A DNA stretch of 64,000 bases from Thermodesulfobacteriota bacterium (GCA_035325995.1 DAOKYU010000007.1:62001-126000); one strand, 5' to 3'; shown: positions 50,469 to 59,259, counted from the first letter of the stretch. The notes: generated by a model from the letters alone, not told the origin. Numbers and translations are program-made.

Positions 50469-51584
50469 ATGGAAGGGGACGGAAGATACTGGCTGGCCCT
50501 CGGGATCGCGACAGGGATCGGGCACTCGGTGGTTAAAATCCTGAGCGCGAGATACGGCAGCGCCGGGGAGATATTCCGCGCGCCCGAACGGGAGCTCGCG
50601 GCGATAGAAGGCGTTCCTCCGCGCTCGGTGGAGGCGATAAAGGCCTTTTCCGACTGGGAGATCGTGGACGCCGAGCTCGAAAAGCTCGCTGAATCCCGTT
50701 ACGGGATCCTTCCTCTTAACGACCCCGAATACCCCTCGCAGCTTTATAACATCCATAGCCCGCCGCCCTGTCTCCTTACGCTCGGGGAGGTCCTGCCCGC
50801 GGACGACATTGCGATTGCGATAGTGGGGTCGAGGCTCCCGGACAGGTACGGCCGCACGGTGACGGAGACCCTGGCGGGGGAGCTCGCGGCCCTCGGGGTC
50901 ACCGTGGTGAGCGGCATGGCGCGCGGCATAGATTCCGCAGCGCACGAGGCGGCACTTAAGAGGGGAGGGCGCACGATAGCGGTGCTGGGCTCGGGTATAG
51001 ACGTCGTATACCCGCGCGAGAACGAGGAGCTCTACGAAGCCATAGCCGAAAACGGCGCCGTACTGTCCGAGTTTTTCACGGGGACGGCGCCGCTGCCGCA
51101 GAACTTCCCCAGGCGGAACAGGATAGTGAGCGGGCTTTCGCTGGGGGTGGTCGTGGTGCAGGCGTCGGAGAAGAGCGGCTCGCTCATAAGCGCCTCTTTC
51201 GCGCTGGAGCAGAACAGGGAGGTTTTCGCCGTTCCGGGCAACGTGGACAGGAAGCTCTCGAAGGGGCCCAACTATCTCATAAAAAGGGGGGCGAAGCTCG
51301 TCGAGACCGTGGACGACATACTCGGAGAAGTGGGGGCGCTGAGAGGTTTCGGCGGCAGGGCTTTGCGCGGGGCGGAATCGTTGGCCGAAGCGGAGGCGCC
51401 GCCTTCGATTACGGGGCCGGATAAGGCCGTGTACGATGCTCTCGGGCGCGATCCCGTTCACATAGACGAAATAATAAGGCTCACCGGGCTCGACACCCCG
51501 AGCGTCCTTTCGGTTCTTTTGTCGCTCGAGCTCGGGGGCTATGCCCTCCAGCATCCGGGTAAGTTTTTCAGCCGAAGGATATAG
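50469..51584 (+). CDS. dprA: DNA-processing protein DprA
   Basis: A 371-residue DprA. An N-terminal helix-hairpin-helix region precedes the Rossmann-like core (AIVGSRLPDRYG, VVSGMARGIDSAAHEAAL, TIAVLGSGIDVVYPREN, FPRRNRIVSGLS, KSGSLISASFALEQNREVFAVPGN). A C-terminal winged helix follows (DPVHIDEIIRLTGLDTPSVLSVLLSLELGG). DprA loads RecA on incoming single-stranded DNA during transformation. topA lies 3.3 kb downstream; dprA-topA proximity is common, here interrupted by the regulator/ugd unit. Confidence 0.95.
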   Translation: MEGDGRYWLALGIATGIGHSVVKILSARYGSAGEIFRAPERELAAIEGVPPRSVEAIKAFSDWEIVDAELEKLAESRYGILPLNDPEYPSQLYNIHSPPPCLLTLGEVLPADDIAIAIVGSRLPDRYGRTVTETLAGELAALGVTVVSGMARGIDSAAHEAALKRGGRTIAVLGSGIDVVYPRENEELYEAIAENGAVLSEFFTGTAPLPQNFPRRNRIVSGLSLGVVVVQASEKSGSLISASFALEQNREVFAVPGNVDRKLSKGPNYLIKRGAKLVETVDDILGEVGALRGFGGRALRGAESLAEAEAPPSITGPDKAVYDALGRDPVHIDEIIRLTGLDTPSVLSVLLSLELGGYALQHPGKFFSRRI

Positions 51585-51618
51585 AGGCCTCGCTTACTTT
51601 AGTTTTACATCTTTTCTA

Positions 51619-51658
51619 ACCAAAGTATGTTGACATTTTAGGACTTTGGTATTGTAAT
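51619..51658 (+). promoter_or_regulatory. Strong sigma70-type promoter overlapped by a perfect 8-bp inverted repeat
   Basis: TTGACA (51630-51635) and TGTAAT (51653-51658) are exactly 17 bases apart: a full -35 consensus and a 5-of-6 -10 box. Overlapping it, ACCAAAGT (51619-51626) and ACTTTGGT (51643-51650) form a perfect inverted repeat with a 16-base gap, one arm just upstream of the -35 box and the other in the spacer. It drives the first LuxR-type gene (start 51739). The dyad looks like an operator, perhaps for autoregulation. Confidence 0.65.
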
Positions 51659-51738
51659 TAATATAGATATACCGAGAAACACCTGATTATGTATGCCGTT
51701 TCCCGCTTGCAGCGGGGCCCGGAAGCGCGGAACCAGAA

Positions 51739-52413
51739 ATGTCCCAGGAAAAGAACGGTAGCGGTGAATCCGTAAGAATAGTTGTGGCCTGTCATTTCCC
51801 CCTCCTCAGGGAAGGTATATCGAAAATCCTCGAAGAGGACGCCGGTGTCGAGGTCGTGGCGAAAGTCTCGAACCTGATCGACCTTATCCAGTCCTGCGAG
51901 GAATTCGAATTCGACATACTGCTTCTGGACGTCGATCTGAGGGGCCTCAATCTCACCCGCATCCTTAACCTCATGAAGAAGAACAAGGGCGCGAAGGTTA
52001 TTCTTATAATCGACAACGATTACAACGAGAATCTTCTTATAAACGCCATAAGGTCGGGCGTCAGGGGATATCTCGTCAAGGACACGGATTCGAAGCACCT
52101 CGTAAAATCCGTGAACGCCGTCTACAACGGGGAGCTCTGGGTGGAGAGAAAGCTCATGGGCAAGGTGCTCGACGGGACGGCGTATCCGACCAAGACGGTG
52201 AGGAGTAAGGGCGAGATTTACGACCTCACAGAGACCGAAATAAAGATTATAAAGCTCGTTCTGAACGGCTACACGAACAAGGACGTCGCCGACGAGCTTT
52301 ACATAAGCGAAAAGACTGTAAAGTTCCACCTCTACAAGGTTTTCAAGAAGCTCAAGGTCAAGAACAGGTCCGAGCTTATACTGTTCGGCTTCCGCCACGG
52401 GCTGGTAAACTGA
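51739..52413 (+). CDS. LuxR/NarL-type regulator with an atypical receiver domain
   Basis: A 224-residue protein with an N-terminal receiver-like domain (about 12-130) and a C-terminal GerE/LuxR helix-turn-helix (LTETEIKIIKLVLNGYTNKDVADELYISEKTVKFHLYKVFKKL). The phospho-acceptor-like Asp64 (LLLDVD) and Lys114 (LVKD) are kept, but the acidic pair that binds Mg is replaced by Cys18-His19 (VVACHFPLL). Phosphorylation by a kinase is therefore doubtful, and no kinase gene is nearby. It lies 147 bases upstream of ugd and may control it. The promoter and dyad lie just upstream. Confidence 0.88.
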   Translation: MSQEKNGSGESVRIVVACHFPLLREGISKILEEDAGVEVVAKVSNLIDLIQSCEEFEFDILLLDVDLRGLNLTRILNLMKKNKGAKVILIIDNDYNENLLINAIRSGVRGYLVKDTDSKHLVKSVNAVYNGELWVERKLMGKVLDGTAYPTKTVRSKGEIYDLTETEIKIIKLVLNGYTNKDVADELYISEKTVKFHLYKVFKKLKVKNRSELILFGFRHGLVN

Positions 52414-52456
52414 TGCGGCGAAAAGGGAAGGGGGGCTTACGCCGGCAGGTTTCGGC

Positions 52457-52484
52457 TTGATTTCACGCCCGAAGGGTCTAAATT
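52457..52484 (+). promoter_or_regulatory. Candidate promoter for ugd
   Basis: TTGATT (52457-52462), a 16-base spacer and TAAATT (52479-52484), each 4-5 of 6 to consensus, 76 bases before the ugd start. It suggests ugd can be expressed separately from the regulator gene upstream. Confidence 0.35.
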
Positions 52485-52560
52485 TAATGCGGATCTTCCA
52501 TAGCAGTGGAGTCCCTCGATTCGGCAGCGTAAAAAGACCGCGGTTAAAGGAGAATTCTGA

Positions 52561-53865
52561 ATGAGAGTATGTGTGATCGGCACGGGGTACGTCGGGCTCG
52601 TAACCGGGGCCTGCCTTTCCGGCAGCGGGAATAACGTCATCTGCGTCGATATCGACGAGGACAAGATAAGGAGCCTCGAGGAAGGACACGTTCCGTTCTA
52701 CGAGCCCGGGCTCGAAGACATAGTGAAAAAGAACGTGAAGGAAGGCCGGCTTCATTTCACGAGCGACATCGCTCACGGGGTAAAGAATTCCCTTATCATA
52801 CTGATAGCCGTCGGCACCCCGCCCAACGAGGACGGCTCGGCAGACATGCAGTACGTCGTGGCCGCCGCCCGCTCGATAGGCGAGCACATGAACGACTACA
52901 AGATAGTCGTCACGAAGAGCACCGTCCCCGTGGGCACTACCGAGATGGTGAGGGAAGAGATCAAGAAAATGACGGACGTCGAGTTCGACGTCGCGTCTAA
53001 CCCCGAATTCTTAAAGGAAGGGGCCGCGGTAGACGACTTCATGAAACCCGACAGGGTGATAATAGGCGTCGATAAGCCGTCCGTCGGCGAGATATTGAGG
53101 GAGCTCTACTCGTCGTTCATGCGCTCGGGCGACAGGGCGATAGTGGTGTCGATAAGGTCTTCGGAGCTCGCCAAGTACACGGCGAACGCCATGCTCGCAA
53201 CGAGAATCTCCTTCATGAACGAGATAGCGAACCTCTGCGAGCTCGTGGGGGCGGACATATCGGACGTGAGAAGGGCGGTCGGCTCGGACAGCCGTATCGG
53301 GAGGCATTTCCTTTTCCCGGGAATCGGGTACGGCGGATCGTGTTTCCCGAAGGACGTGAAGGCGCTTATAAATACGGCCTCGGGGCACGGGTATGACCTC
53401 AGGCTCTGCGGGGCTACGGACGAGGTGAACCACAATCAGAGGGAGGTTTTCTGGAAGAAGATAGAGCGGCACTTCGGCGGGAACCTCGCGGGCAAGAGGT
53501 TCGGCGTGTGGGGTATCTCGTTTAAGCCCGAAACGGACGACATACGCGAGGCGCCGTCGCTGTACGTGATAGACAAGCTGGTTTCGAGCGGGGCCGAGGT
53601 CGTCGTGCACGACCCCGTTGCGCTGGGGAACGCCAAGAAGCAGCTCGGCGAGAAGGTCGGCTACGGAGAGTCCAACTACGACGCGTGCAGGGACGCCGAT
53701 GCGCTCGTCATATGCACAGAATGGAACGAGTACCGCCAGCCCGATTTTCAGACGATGAAGGAGCTCATGAAGGGGCACGTCATCTTCGACGGAAGGAACC
53801 TTTACGATCCGAAAAGGCTCTCCCGAGAGGGGTTCAAGTATTACGGGATAGGGGTAGGGAATTAA
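52561..53865 (+). CDS. ugd: UDP-glucose 6-dehydrogenase
   Basis: A 434-residue UDP-glucose/GDP-mannose dehydrogenase-family enzyme. The NAD motif is GTGYVGLVTGACLS, the catalytic Cys261 lies in GYGGSCFPKD, and IAVGTPPNEDGSADM, STVPVGT and GISFKPETDDIREAPS are family blocks. It oxidises UDP-glucose to UDP-glucuronate, a precursor for capsule, exopolysaccharide or LPS. A strong AAAGGAG site precedes the start. The gene stands between two LuxR-type regulators and its stop overlaps the convergent one by 4 bases. No glycosyltransferases are adjacent. Confidence 0.95.
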   Translation: MRVCVIGTGYVGLVTGACLSGSGNNVICVDIDEDKIRSLEEGHVPFYEPGLEDIVKKNVKEGRLHFTSDIAHGVKNSLIILIAVGTPPNEDGSADMQYVVAAARSIGEHMNDYKIVVTKSTVPVGTTEMVREEIKKMTDVEFDVASNPEFLKEGAAVDDFMKPDRVIIGVDKPSVGEILRELYSSFMRSGDRAIVVSIRSSELAKYTANAMLATRISFMNEIANLCELVGADISDVRRAVGSDSRIGRHFLFPGIGYGGSCFPKDVKALINTASGHGYDLRLCGATDEVNHNQREVFWKKIERHFGGNLAGKRFGVWGISFKPETDDIREAPSLYVIDKLVSSGAEVVVHDPVALGNAKKQLGEKVGYGESNYDACRDADALVICTEWNEYRQPDFQTMKELMKGHVIFDGRNLYDPKRLSREGFKYYGIGVGN

Positions 53866-54458
53866 ACCCCGGCGTCCTCGCCGGACATGTTCCTCTTTCC
53901 GTAGACGATGAGCTGGTAGCGGTTGTCGAGGCCGAGCTTTCCGAATATGCTCGTGATGTGAGCCTTTACGGTCTTTTCGCTGCTCCCGAGCTTCCGGGCG
54001 ATTTCACGGTTGCTCTCTCCCTCGGCTATAAGCTGTATAATCCTGAACTCTGTTTTCGTTATCTTCCTGAATTCGAGGTCTTTAAGGCTCGTATTCCTTG
54101 CGGGCTGTTTTTTGCTTCCGCCGTTTTTGATGATGTTTATGAGCTCGCTCGTGGTCGTCTCGAAGTTGACGTGTATGATCTTTTCCGTGTCGGGCTCGGT
54201 CCCGCCGGACTGTGTGAAGAGTATCACCTTAGATTTGGATTCTCCGGAGGCTACGAGTCCGTCGACGTCGAATTCCCTTTCCCTGTTGTCGATGAAGATA
54301 AAGTCCGGTGCGCTGTCCCGTACCATTCCGGAGAGAGCCCCGGGCTCCGAAACCTCGGCCGCGACCTCTACGTCGGCCTCGAATTCCATTATTTTCCTGA
54401 GACCGTCCAGAAAGAGCTTCGAGCTCGATACGAGCGCTATTTTATATATTCGAGTCAT
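53862..54458 (-). CDS. LuxR/NarL-type regulator with a strongly degenerate receiver domain
   Basis: A 198-residue protein: a receiver-like domain (about 5-120) and a C-terminal LuxR helix-turn-helix (ITKTEFRIIQLIAEGESNREIARKLGSSEKTVKAHITSIFGKL). Asp57 (FIFIDN) is kept, but the acidic pair is replaced by Ser11-Ser12 (LVSSSKLF) and the conserved Lys is missing (IIHVNFETTTSEL). It is a likely phosphorylation-independent regulator. The start is set at the ATG at 54458 behind AGAGAAAA; up to 29 more codons are open upstream. It is convergent with ugd. Confidence 0.85.
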   Translation of the reverse strand: MTRIYKIALVSSSKLFLDGLRKIMEFEADVEVAAEVSEPGALSGMVRDSAPDFIFIDNREREFDVDGLVASGESKSKVILFTQSGGTEPDTEKIIHVNFETTTSELINIIKNGGSKKQPARNTSLKDLEFRKITKTEFRIIQLIAEGESNREIARKLGSSEKTVKAHITSIFGKLGLDNRYQLIVYGKRNMSGEDAGV

Positions 54459-54888
54459 TCTTTTTCTCTGCATGTAAGTGGCAACTACCGTGCCGGAAGG
54501 TTCAATTCCGGATATTTTCATTGACGTCTCCCGAAGCGGCATCAATAACCGAGTGTTTATATGTACTTACGAACATACTTCTGGAAATGGATTTACAGCC
54601 CCATGGAAACGATGAGCAGCCGTTCTGCATAGCCGCTGTCAAAAGACGGCAAATGATGGATGACGGGCGACAAAATACGTCACATTATCCGGTGTTACGT
54701 GCTTTTTAAGGGAATTCGGATGAGTGAAATATGCTTTCACGGAGCCCAAAACGGGTGCTCCCGCATCTAAGTATTTGAATAATTATTAATTCAGGTAAAA
54801 TGCCACACGTCCCGACCGAAGAAATTTGACACCGGAAGGGTTGTGATTAGATTTAACAATAACGCATTTAAGGGAAGCCGGAGGTTTA
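54459..54888. other. 430-base intergenic region between the second LuxR gene and topA
   Basis: No credible gene. It holds a bulged hairpin with arms GGAGC (54741-54745) and GCTCC (54757-54761), an AT-rich segment around 54770-54800, and a topA promoter candidate at 54826-54853. A short inverted repeat TATGT/ACATA lies near 54560-54578, upstream of the LuxR gene on its strand. Confidence 0.5.
54826..54853 (+). promoter_or_regulatory. Candidate sigma70-type promoter for topA
   Basis: TTGACA (54826-54831), a 16-base spacer and TAGATT (54848-54853): full -35 consensus and a 4-of-6 -10 box. The start of topA is 36 bases further, with AGCCGGAGG as ribosome site. Confidence 0.5.
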
Positions 54889-57180
54889 ATGGGTAAGTCT
54901 CTAGTAATCGTCGAGTCCCCTGCAAAAGCAAAGACAATAAAAAAATTCCTCGGCAGGAATTTCGACGTGGAAGCGTCTTCGGGTCATCTCGTGGACCTTC
55001 CCAGCAGCAAGCTCGGCGTAGATATAGAAAACAATTTTAATCCGCAGTACGTCGTAATAAAGGGAAAATCTAAGTACCTGAACCAGCTGAAGAAGGCGGC
55101 CAAGGGAGCGGAAAAGGTGTATCTCGCGTCCGACCCCGACCGCGAGGGCGAGGCCATAGCCTGGCACATCGCGGACAAGCTCGACATACGGGACAAGTCT
55201 CTCCGCGTTCTCATTCACGAGATAACGGAAAAGGCCGTCAGGGATTCGATAGAGCACCCGACGACGCTCAGCCAGGACAGGTTCGAGGCCCAGCAGGCCA
55301 GGCGAATCCTCGACAGGCTCGTCGGATACCAGGTGAGCCCGATACTCTGGAAGAAGGTCAGGAAAGGGCTCAGCGCGGGGAGGGTCCAGAGCGTCGCGCT
55401 CCGGCTCGTAGTCGAGCGCGAGAGGGAGATAGAGGCCTTTAAGTCCGAGGAGTACTGGACGATAGAGTCTCTTCTGAAGAGGAGCGAGGACTCGCCCGAG
55501 AGCGCGTTTACCGCCGTCCTCGCGACGTACGAGGGGAATAAGGTAAGCATCGATAACGGGGCCGACGCGAAGTCCATAGTCGATTCCGTCAGAAACGAAA
55601 AATTCACCGTCACGTCCATCGAAAGGAAAGAGCGAAAGAAGAACGCCCTCCCTCCGTTCATAACGAGCACGCTACAGCAGGAGGCGTCGAGGAAGCTCAG
55701 GTTCCCCGTGAAGAGGACGATGTCCATAGCGCAGAAGCTATACGAGGGCATCGACCTCGGGAGCGAGGGGCCGGTCGGTCTCATCACGTACATGAGGACG
55801 GACTCGGTCAGGATATCCGAAAACGCGCTCGCCGAGGCGAGGGAGCTCATAAAGGAGACGTACGGGGGCGAGTACCTCCCCGAGAAGGCGAATACGTATA
55901 AAGTAAAAAAATCGGCGCAGGACGCACACGAGGCGATAAGGCCGACGTACGTCGGCAAGCTGCCGGATTCCGTGAGGCAGTATCTATCGGACGACGAGTA
56001 CCAGCTCTATAAGCTCGTCTGGCAGAGGTTCGTCGCTTCGCAGATGCAGCCGACGGTATTCGACCAGACGACTCTCGAGATAACCGCCGGGAAGGGCGTT
56101 TTCAGGGCCACGGGGTCAATCGTGAAGTTCCCCGGGTTCTCGGCCGTCTACCTCGAAGGCAAAGAGGACGAGGAAGAGGAGAAGGAAAAGGAGGAGATGC
56201 GGAAGCTCCCCGACGTCTCCAGGGGCCAGGAGCTCGACCTCGTTAACCTCGAAGGGAAGCAGCACTTCACGCAGCCGCCGCCGAGATTCACCGAGAGCTC
56301 GCTCGTAAAGGAGCTGGAGGAAAAAGGCATAGGACGCCCGTCTACTTACGCGACGATACTTTCAACCATACAGGAAAGGCAGTATGTCACCATGGAGAGG
56401 AAGAAGCTGAAGCCTACTCTCCTCGGATGCTCGGTGAGCGACCTTCTCATACAGGGGTTCCCCGAGATCATGGACGTACAGTTCACGGCCGAGATGGAAG
56501 ACAAGCTCGACAACGTCGAGGAGGGGAGCGTCAACTGGGTAGAGCTCCTGAACGGTTTTTACAGCGGGTTCTCCGAAAGGCTCAGCAGCGCCCAGGATTC
56601 GATGAAGAGCCTCAAGCGCGACGGCCTCCCGACGGACATAAAGTGCGACAAGTGCGGCGCCGACATGATTATAAAGTGGGGTAAGAAAGGTGAGTTCCTC
56701 TCCTGCTCGAAGTACCCCGAGTGCAAGAACGCCAAGGCCTTCGAGTACGACCCCGACGGAAACATAAAGGTCATAGAGCAGGCGGAGCCCGTTCTTAGGG
56801 AAGACATAAAATGCGAGAAGTGCGGGAAGCCCATGCTCATAAAGCGGAGCCGGAGGGGGGAGTTCCTCGCGTGCTCGGGCTACCCCGACTGTAAGAACGC
56901 CAAGGCCTTCGAGCTCGACCCGGACGGCAACATCAAAATCATCGAGAAGGAAGAGCCGGTCCTCAGGGAAGACATAAAGTGCGAGAAGTGCGGGAAGCCC
57001 ATGGCCGAGAGGAAGGGGCGCTACGGGAGATTCCTCGGGTGTACGGGATATCCCAAGTGCCGCAACATCAAGGGCCTCGACGAGAACGGAAACCCCGTAG
57101 AAGCCAAGGCCGCCGGGAAATCCGGCGGGAAGAAAAAGACCGCCGACCAGGCTGCGTCCGCCGGCGAAAACGCAGGTTAA
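54889..57180 (+). CDS. topA: DNA topoisomerase I (type IA) with three C-terminal zinc ribbons
   Basis: A 763-residue TopA. The Toprim domain starts at LVIVESPAKAKTIKKFL and has DPDREGEAIAWH. The active-site Tyr301 lies in YMRTDSVRIS, and GIGRPSTYATILSTIQ is the family block. A Glu/Lys-rich insertion lies near residues 420-440. Three C4 zinc ribbons (CDKCGADM...CSKYPEC; CEKCGKPM...CSGYPDC; CEKCGKPM...CTGYPKC) end the protein, followed by a basic Ala/Lys tail. It relaxes negative supercoils. The ribbon units repeat with an exact 168-base period. Confidence 0.97.
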   Translation: MGKSLVIVESPAKAKTIKKFLGRNFDVEASSGHLVDLPSSKLGVDIENNFNPQYVVIKGKSKYLNQLKKAAKGAEKVYLASDPDREGEAIAWHIADKLDIRDKSLRVLIHEITEKAVRDSIEHPTTLSQDRFEAQQARRILDRLVGYQVSPILWKKVRKGLSAGRVQSVALRLVVEREREIEAFKSEEYWTIESLLKRSEDSPESAFTAVLATYEGNKVSIDNGADAKSIVDSVRNEKFTVTSIERKERKKNALPPFITSTLQQEASRKLRFPVKRTMSIAQKLYEGIDLGSEGPVGLITYMRTDSVRISENALAEARELIKETYGGEYLPEKANTYKVKKSAQDAHEAIRPTYVGKLPDSVRQYLSDDEYQLYKLVWQRFVASQMQPTVFDQTTLEITAGKGVFRATGSIVKFPGFSAVYLEGKEDEEEEKEKEEMRKLPDVSRGQELDLVNLEGKQHFTQPPPRFTESSLVKELEEKGIGRPSTYATILSTIQERQYVTMERKKLKPTLLGCSVSDLLIQGFPEIMDVQFTAEMEDKLDNVEEGSVNWVELLNGFYSGFSERLSSAQDSMKSLKRDGLPTDIKCDKCGADMIIKWGKKGEFLSCSKYPECKNAKAFEYDPDGNIKVIEQAEPVLREDIKCEKCGKPMLIKRSRRGEFLACSGYPDCKNAKAFELDPDGNIKIIEKEEPVLREDIKCEKCGKPMAERKGRYGRFLGCTGYPKCRNIKGLDENGNPVEAKAAGKSGGKKKTADQAASAGENAG

Positions 57181-57256
57181 TTATGCGTTAACGGGCCCGC
57201 AGAGTTGTTGACACCGTAAAAATATCAACTAATCTTGATAGTGTTTTTAACCTGAT

Positions 57257-58324
57257 ATGGAAAGGAATTCGAGGCAGATAAATCTGGGCGGCGTCAAGGT
57301 GGGCGGAGGAGCGCCCGTGACGGTTCAGTCCATGACGAAGACCGACACGAGGGACGTCACCGCCACGGTCCTCCAGATAAGGGGCCTCGAAAAGGCAGGC
57401 TGCGATATAGTGCGCCTCGCGGTCCCCGACATGGATGCCGCCAAGGCCTTGGGGCACATAAAAAAGCAGGTCCGGATACCGATAGTCTCGGATATACACT
57501 TCGATTACAAGCTTGCCCTCGAGGCCGTAAAGCAGGGCGTTGACGGCATGAGGATCAACCCCGGCAACATCGGCGCCAGGTACAGGATAAAGGCAGTCGT
57601 GGACGCCGTTAAGGAAAGGGGCATACCGATAAGAATCGGCGTCAATTCCGGCTCGCTCGAAAAGGACATACTGAAAAAGCACGGCTCTCCGACAGCCGAG
57701 GCCCTCGCCGAGAGCGCCATGAGGCACGTCTCGATCCTTGAGGACTTCGATTTCAGGGACATAAAGATTTCGGTCAAATCGACGGACGTGAAGAAGATGA
57801 TAGCCGCATACAGGCTCCTTGCCGAGAGGACGGACTATCCGCTTCACCTGGGCGTGACCGAGGCGGGAACGTACGAGCTCGGTACGATAAAATCGTCCAT
57901 CGGCATAGGTACCCTTCTGGCCGACGGTATCGGCGATACTATAAGGGTTTCGCTCACCGGCGACCCGAGGGACGAGATAGGCGTCGGGCTTAATATCCTG
58001 AAATCTCTCGGGCTGAGGAAGAACGGCATAGAGCTCATATCATGCCCCGGGTGCGGCAGGCTCGAGATTGACCTTATGAAGCTCGTAAAGGACGTCGAGG
58101 GGCGGATAGCGGGGCTGGAGCTCCCGAGGCCGATCAAGGTCGCCATACTGGGCTGCGTCGTGAACGGGCCGGGCGAGGCGTCCGAGGCCGACATAGGAAT
58201 AGCCGGAGGCCGGGGGAAGGGGATGCTTTACAAGGACGGGAAACTTGTGCGCTCGTTCAAGGAAGGGGACCTCGTGAACGAGCTCGTGAAGGAGCTAGAG
58301 ACTTTTTCCGTACCGGTCGAGTGA
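57257..58324 (+). CDS. ispG: 4-hydroxy-3-methylbut-2-en-1-yl diphosphate synthase
   Basis: A 355-residue bacterial-type IspG (GcpE). It has the TIM-barrel start VQSMTKTDTRDV and MRINPGNIG, then the [4Fe-4S] ligands Cys263 and Cys266 (SCPGCGR), Cys300 (LGCVVNGPGE) and Glu307. It makes HMBPP from MEcPP in the MEP isoprenoid pathway. The linker between the second and third cysteine is two residues longer than in E. coli. It lies 76 bases after topA. A long repeat-rich, gene-free stretch follows. Confidence 0.96.
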   Translation: MERNSRQINLGGVKVGGGAPVTVQSMTKTDTRDVTATVLQIRGLEKAGCDIVRLAVPDMDAAKALGHIKKQVRIPIVSDIHFDYKLALEAVKQGVDGMRINPGNIGARYRIKAVVDAVKERGIPIRIGVNSGSLEKDILKKHGSPTAEALAESAMRHVSILEDFDFRDIKISVKSTDVKKMIAAYRLLAERTDYPLHLGVTEAGTYELGTIKSSIGIGTLLADGIGDTIRVSLTGDPRDEIGVGLNILKSLGLRKNGIELISCPGCGRLEIDLMKLVKDVEGRIAGLELPRPIKVAILGCVVNGPGEASEADIGIAGGRGKGMLYKDGKLVRSFKEGDLVNELVKELETFSVPVE

Positions 58325-58400
58325 TCCGGTTTCTTCATTTTAAACTTTTACTTTATTCAACCGCTTTTCTTATTCCTCAAACTGAGTATTGCCCAAATGT

Positions 58401-58494
58401 GTCATTCCCAACGATTTCGAGCGAGCAAGGAATCGGATGCCGTTCCCAATGTTTGTCATTCCCAACGGTTCTGAGCGGGCGGGAATCGGATGCC
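58401..58494. repeat. Tandem copies of an intergenic repeat unit
   Basis: Copy 1 (58401-58441) and copy 2 (58455-58494) both run GTCATTCCCAACG.TT..GAGCG....GGAATCGGATGCC. They differ at a few bases. The GAGCG...GGAAT part with the 5' GTCATTCC end recalls the widespread 'GTCATTCC...GGAATGAC' class of dispersed bacterial repeats. Confidence 0.65.
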
Positions 58495-58615
58495 CTAACC
58501 TTGAAGCGCAAACGCTTATCTGGTACCGCGCGAGACCTGCCTATACATCGGGAATCCATTCTTCAAGATAAAAAAGAGAAATACAAAGGCAAAGGATTTC
58601 TACTTTTGCTTGACC

Positions 58616-58631
58616 ACACACGTACGTGTGT
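58616..58631. repeat. Perfect 16-bp palindrome
   Basis: ACACACGT-ACGTGTGT with no spacer, inside the repeat island. It would form a cruciform or hairpin only with a strained loop, so it is more likely a protein site or a repeat-element end. Confidence 0.5.
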
Positions 58632-58782
58632 TTCTCGGCGTAGCACCGAAGCTGCCGTAACCACTTGGAGTGCGGCAGGTGGCAATGGCAAAGCGCTGCC
58701 ACTTCGATTGTTTACTGCTGGGAGTCTTCAGTGGCTGAAGGGGAAGTTCTGAGCTAGCTGGTAAGGGCGGTGCAAGTGTTTT

Positions 58783-58806
58783 CTACTTTTCCTAGATGAA
58801 AAGTAG
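58783..58806. repeat. Hairpin with 9-bp arms
   Basis: CTACTTTTC (58783-58791), loop CTAGAT, GAAAAGTAG (58798-58806). It marks the start of the element that continues with GCAAAAATCACGGGCCGGG. A CTACTTTTGCTTGACC at about 58600 looks like a partial second copy of the left arm. Confidence 0.55.
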
Positions 58807-59008
58807 CAAAAATCACGGGCCGGGAAAAATTCTGCTAAAAATCATCGTTCCTTCGCTAAATCCTCCACCGGCCCACAGCCCCACATCGGATTTTTAACGC
58901 TCATCCACTCGGTTTTCTTAACGCGAATTTTGACGGCCCGAAGGGGTATTGCTGCGCCGCGTATGCGGCTTGCAATATGATGATTTATCCACCGACTTTG
59001 CATTTTCC

Positions 59009-59052
59009 GTCATTCTGAACTACGATTTCGAGCGAGCAAGGAATCGGACGCC
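59009..59052. repeat. Third copy of the GTCATTC...GGAATCGG repeat unit
   Basis: GTCATTCTGAACTACG followed by ATTTCGAGCGAGCAAGGAAT and CGGACGCC. The segment CGATTTCGAGCGAGCAAGGA is identical to copy 1 at 58401-58441, 0.6 kb away. Confidence 0.6.
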
Positions 59053-59259
59053 ACGGGCCGACTGCAGGGAAGCTCATATAGTACGGCTCCATAGCATATC
59101 AAATCAAAATATTCAGAATCTCGTTTTTAAAAGTATTAACAGAAAAAGCAAAGCATAAATCCCCCCATGCCCCCGGCTACGCATGGCTTCGCCGCGACAA
59201 GCGGCGGCTTGCAATATTATAGTCAAGGAATTCTTGATGGATTGCTGTCGGAAATGGAT

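Noticed and set aside
49905..51554. Open extension of the yjbQ frame across dprA
   Set aside because: It is opposite dprA, and the yjbQ start at 49904 has a GGAGG site and gives the family length.
51621..54581. Shared 9-mer AAGTATGTT upstream of both LuxR genes
   Set aside because: In gaps of this size a 9-base match on either strand is likely by chance, and its place relative to the two starts differs.
54521..54709. A 62-codon plus-strand frame before topA
   Set aside because: No ribosome site, no domain, and codon use unlike the neighbours.
58321..58752. A 143-codon frame in the repeat island
   Set aside because: It runs through the repeat units and hairpins; its translation is low in meaning and has no homology that I can see.
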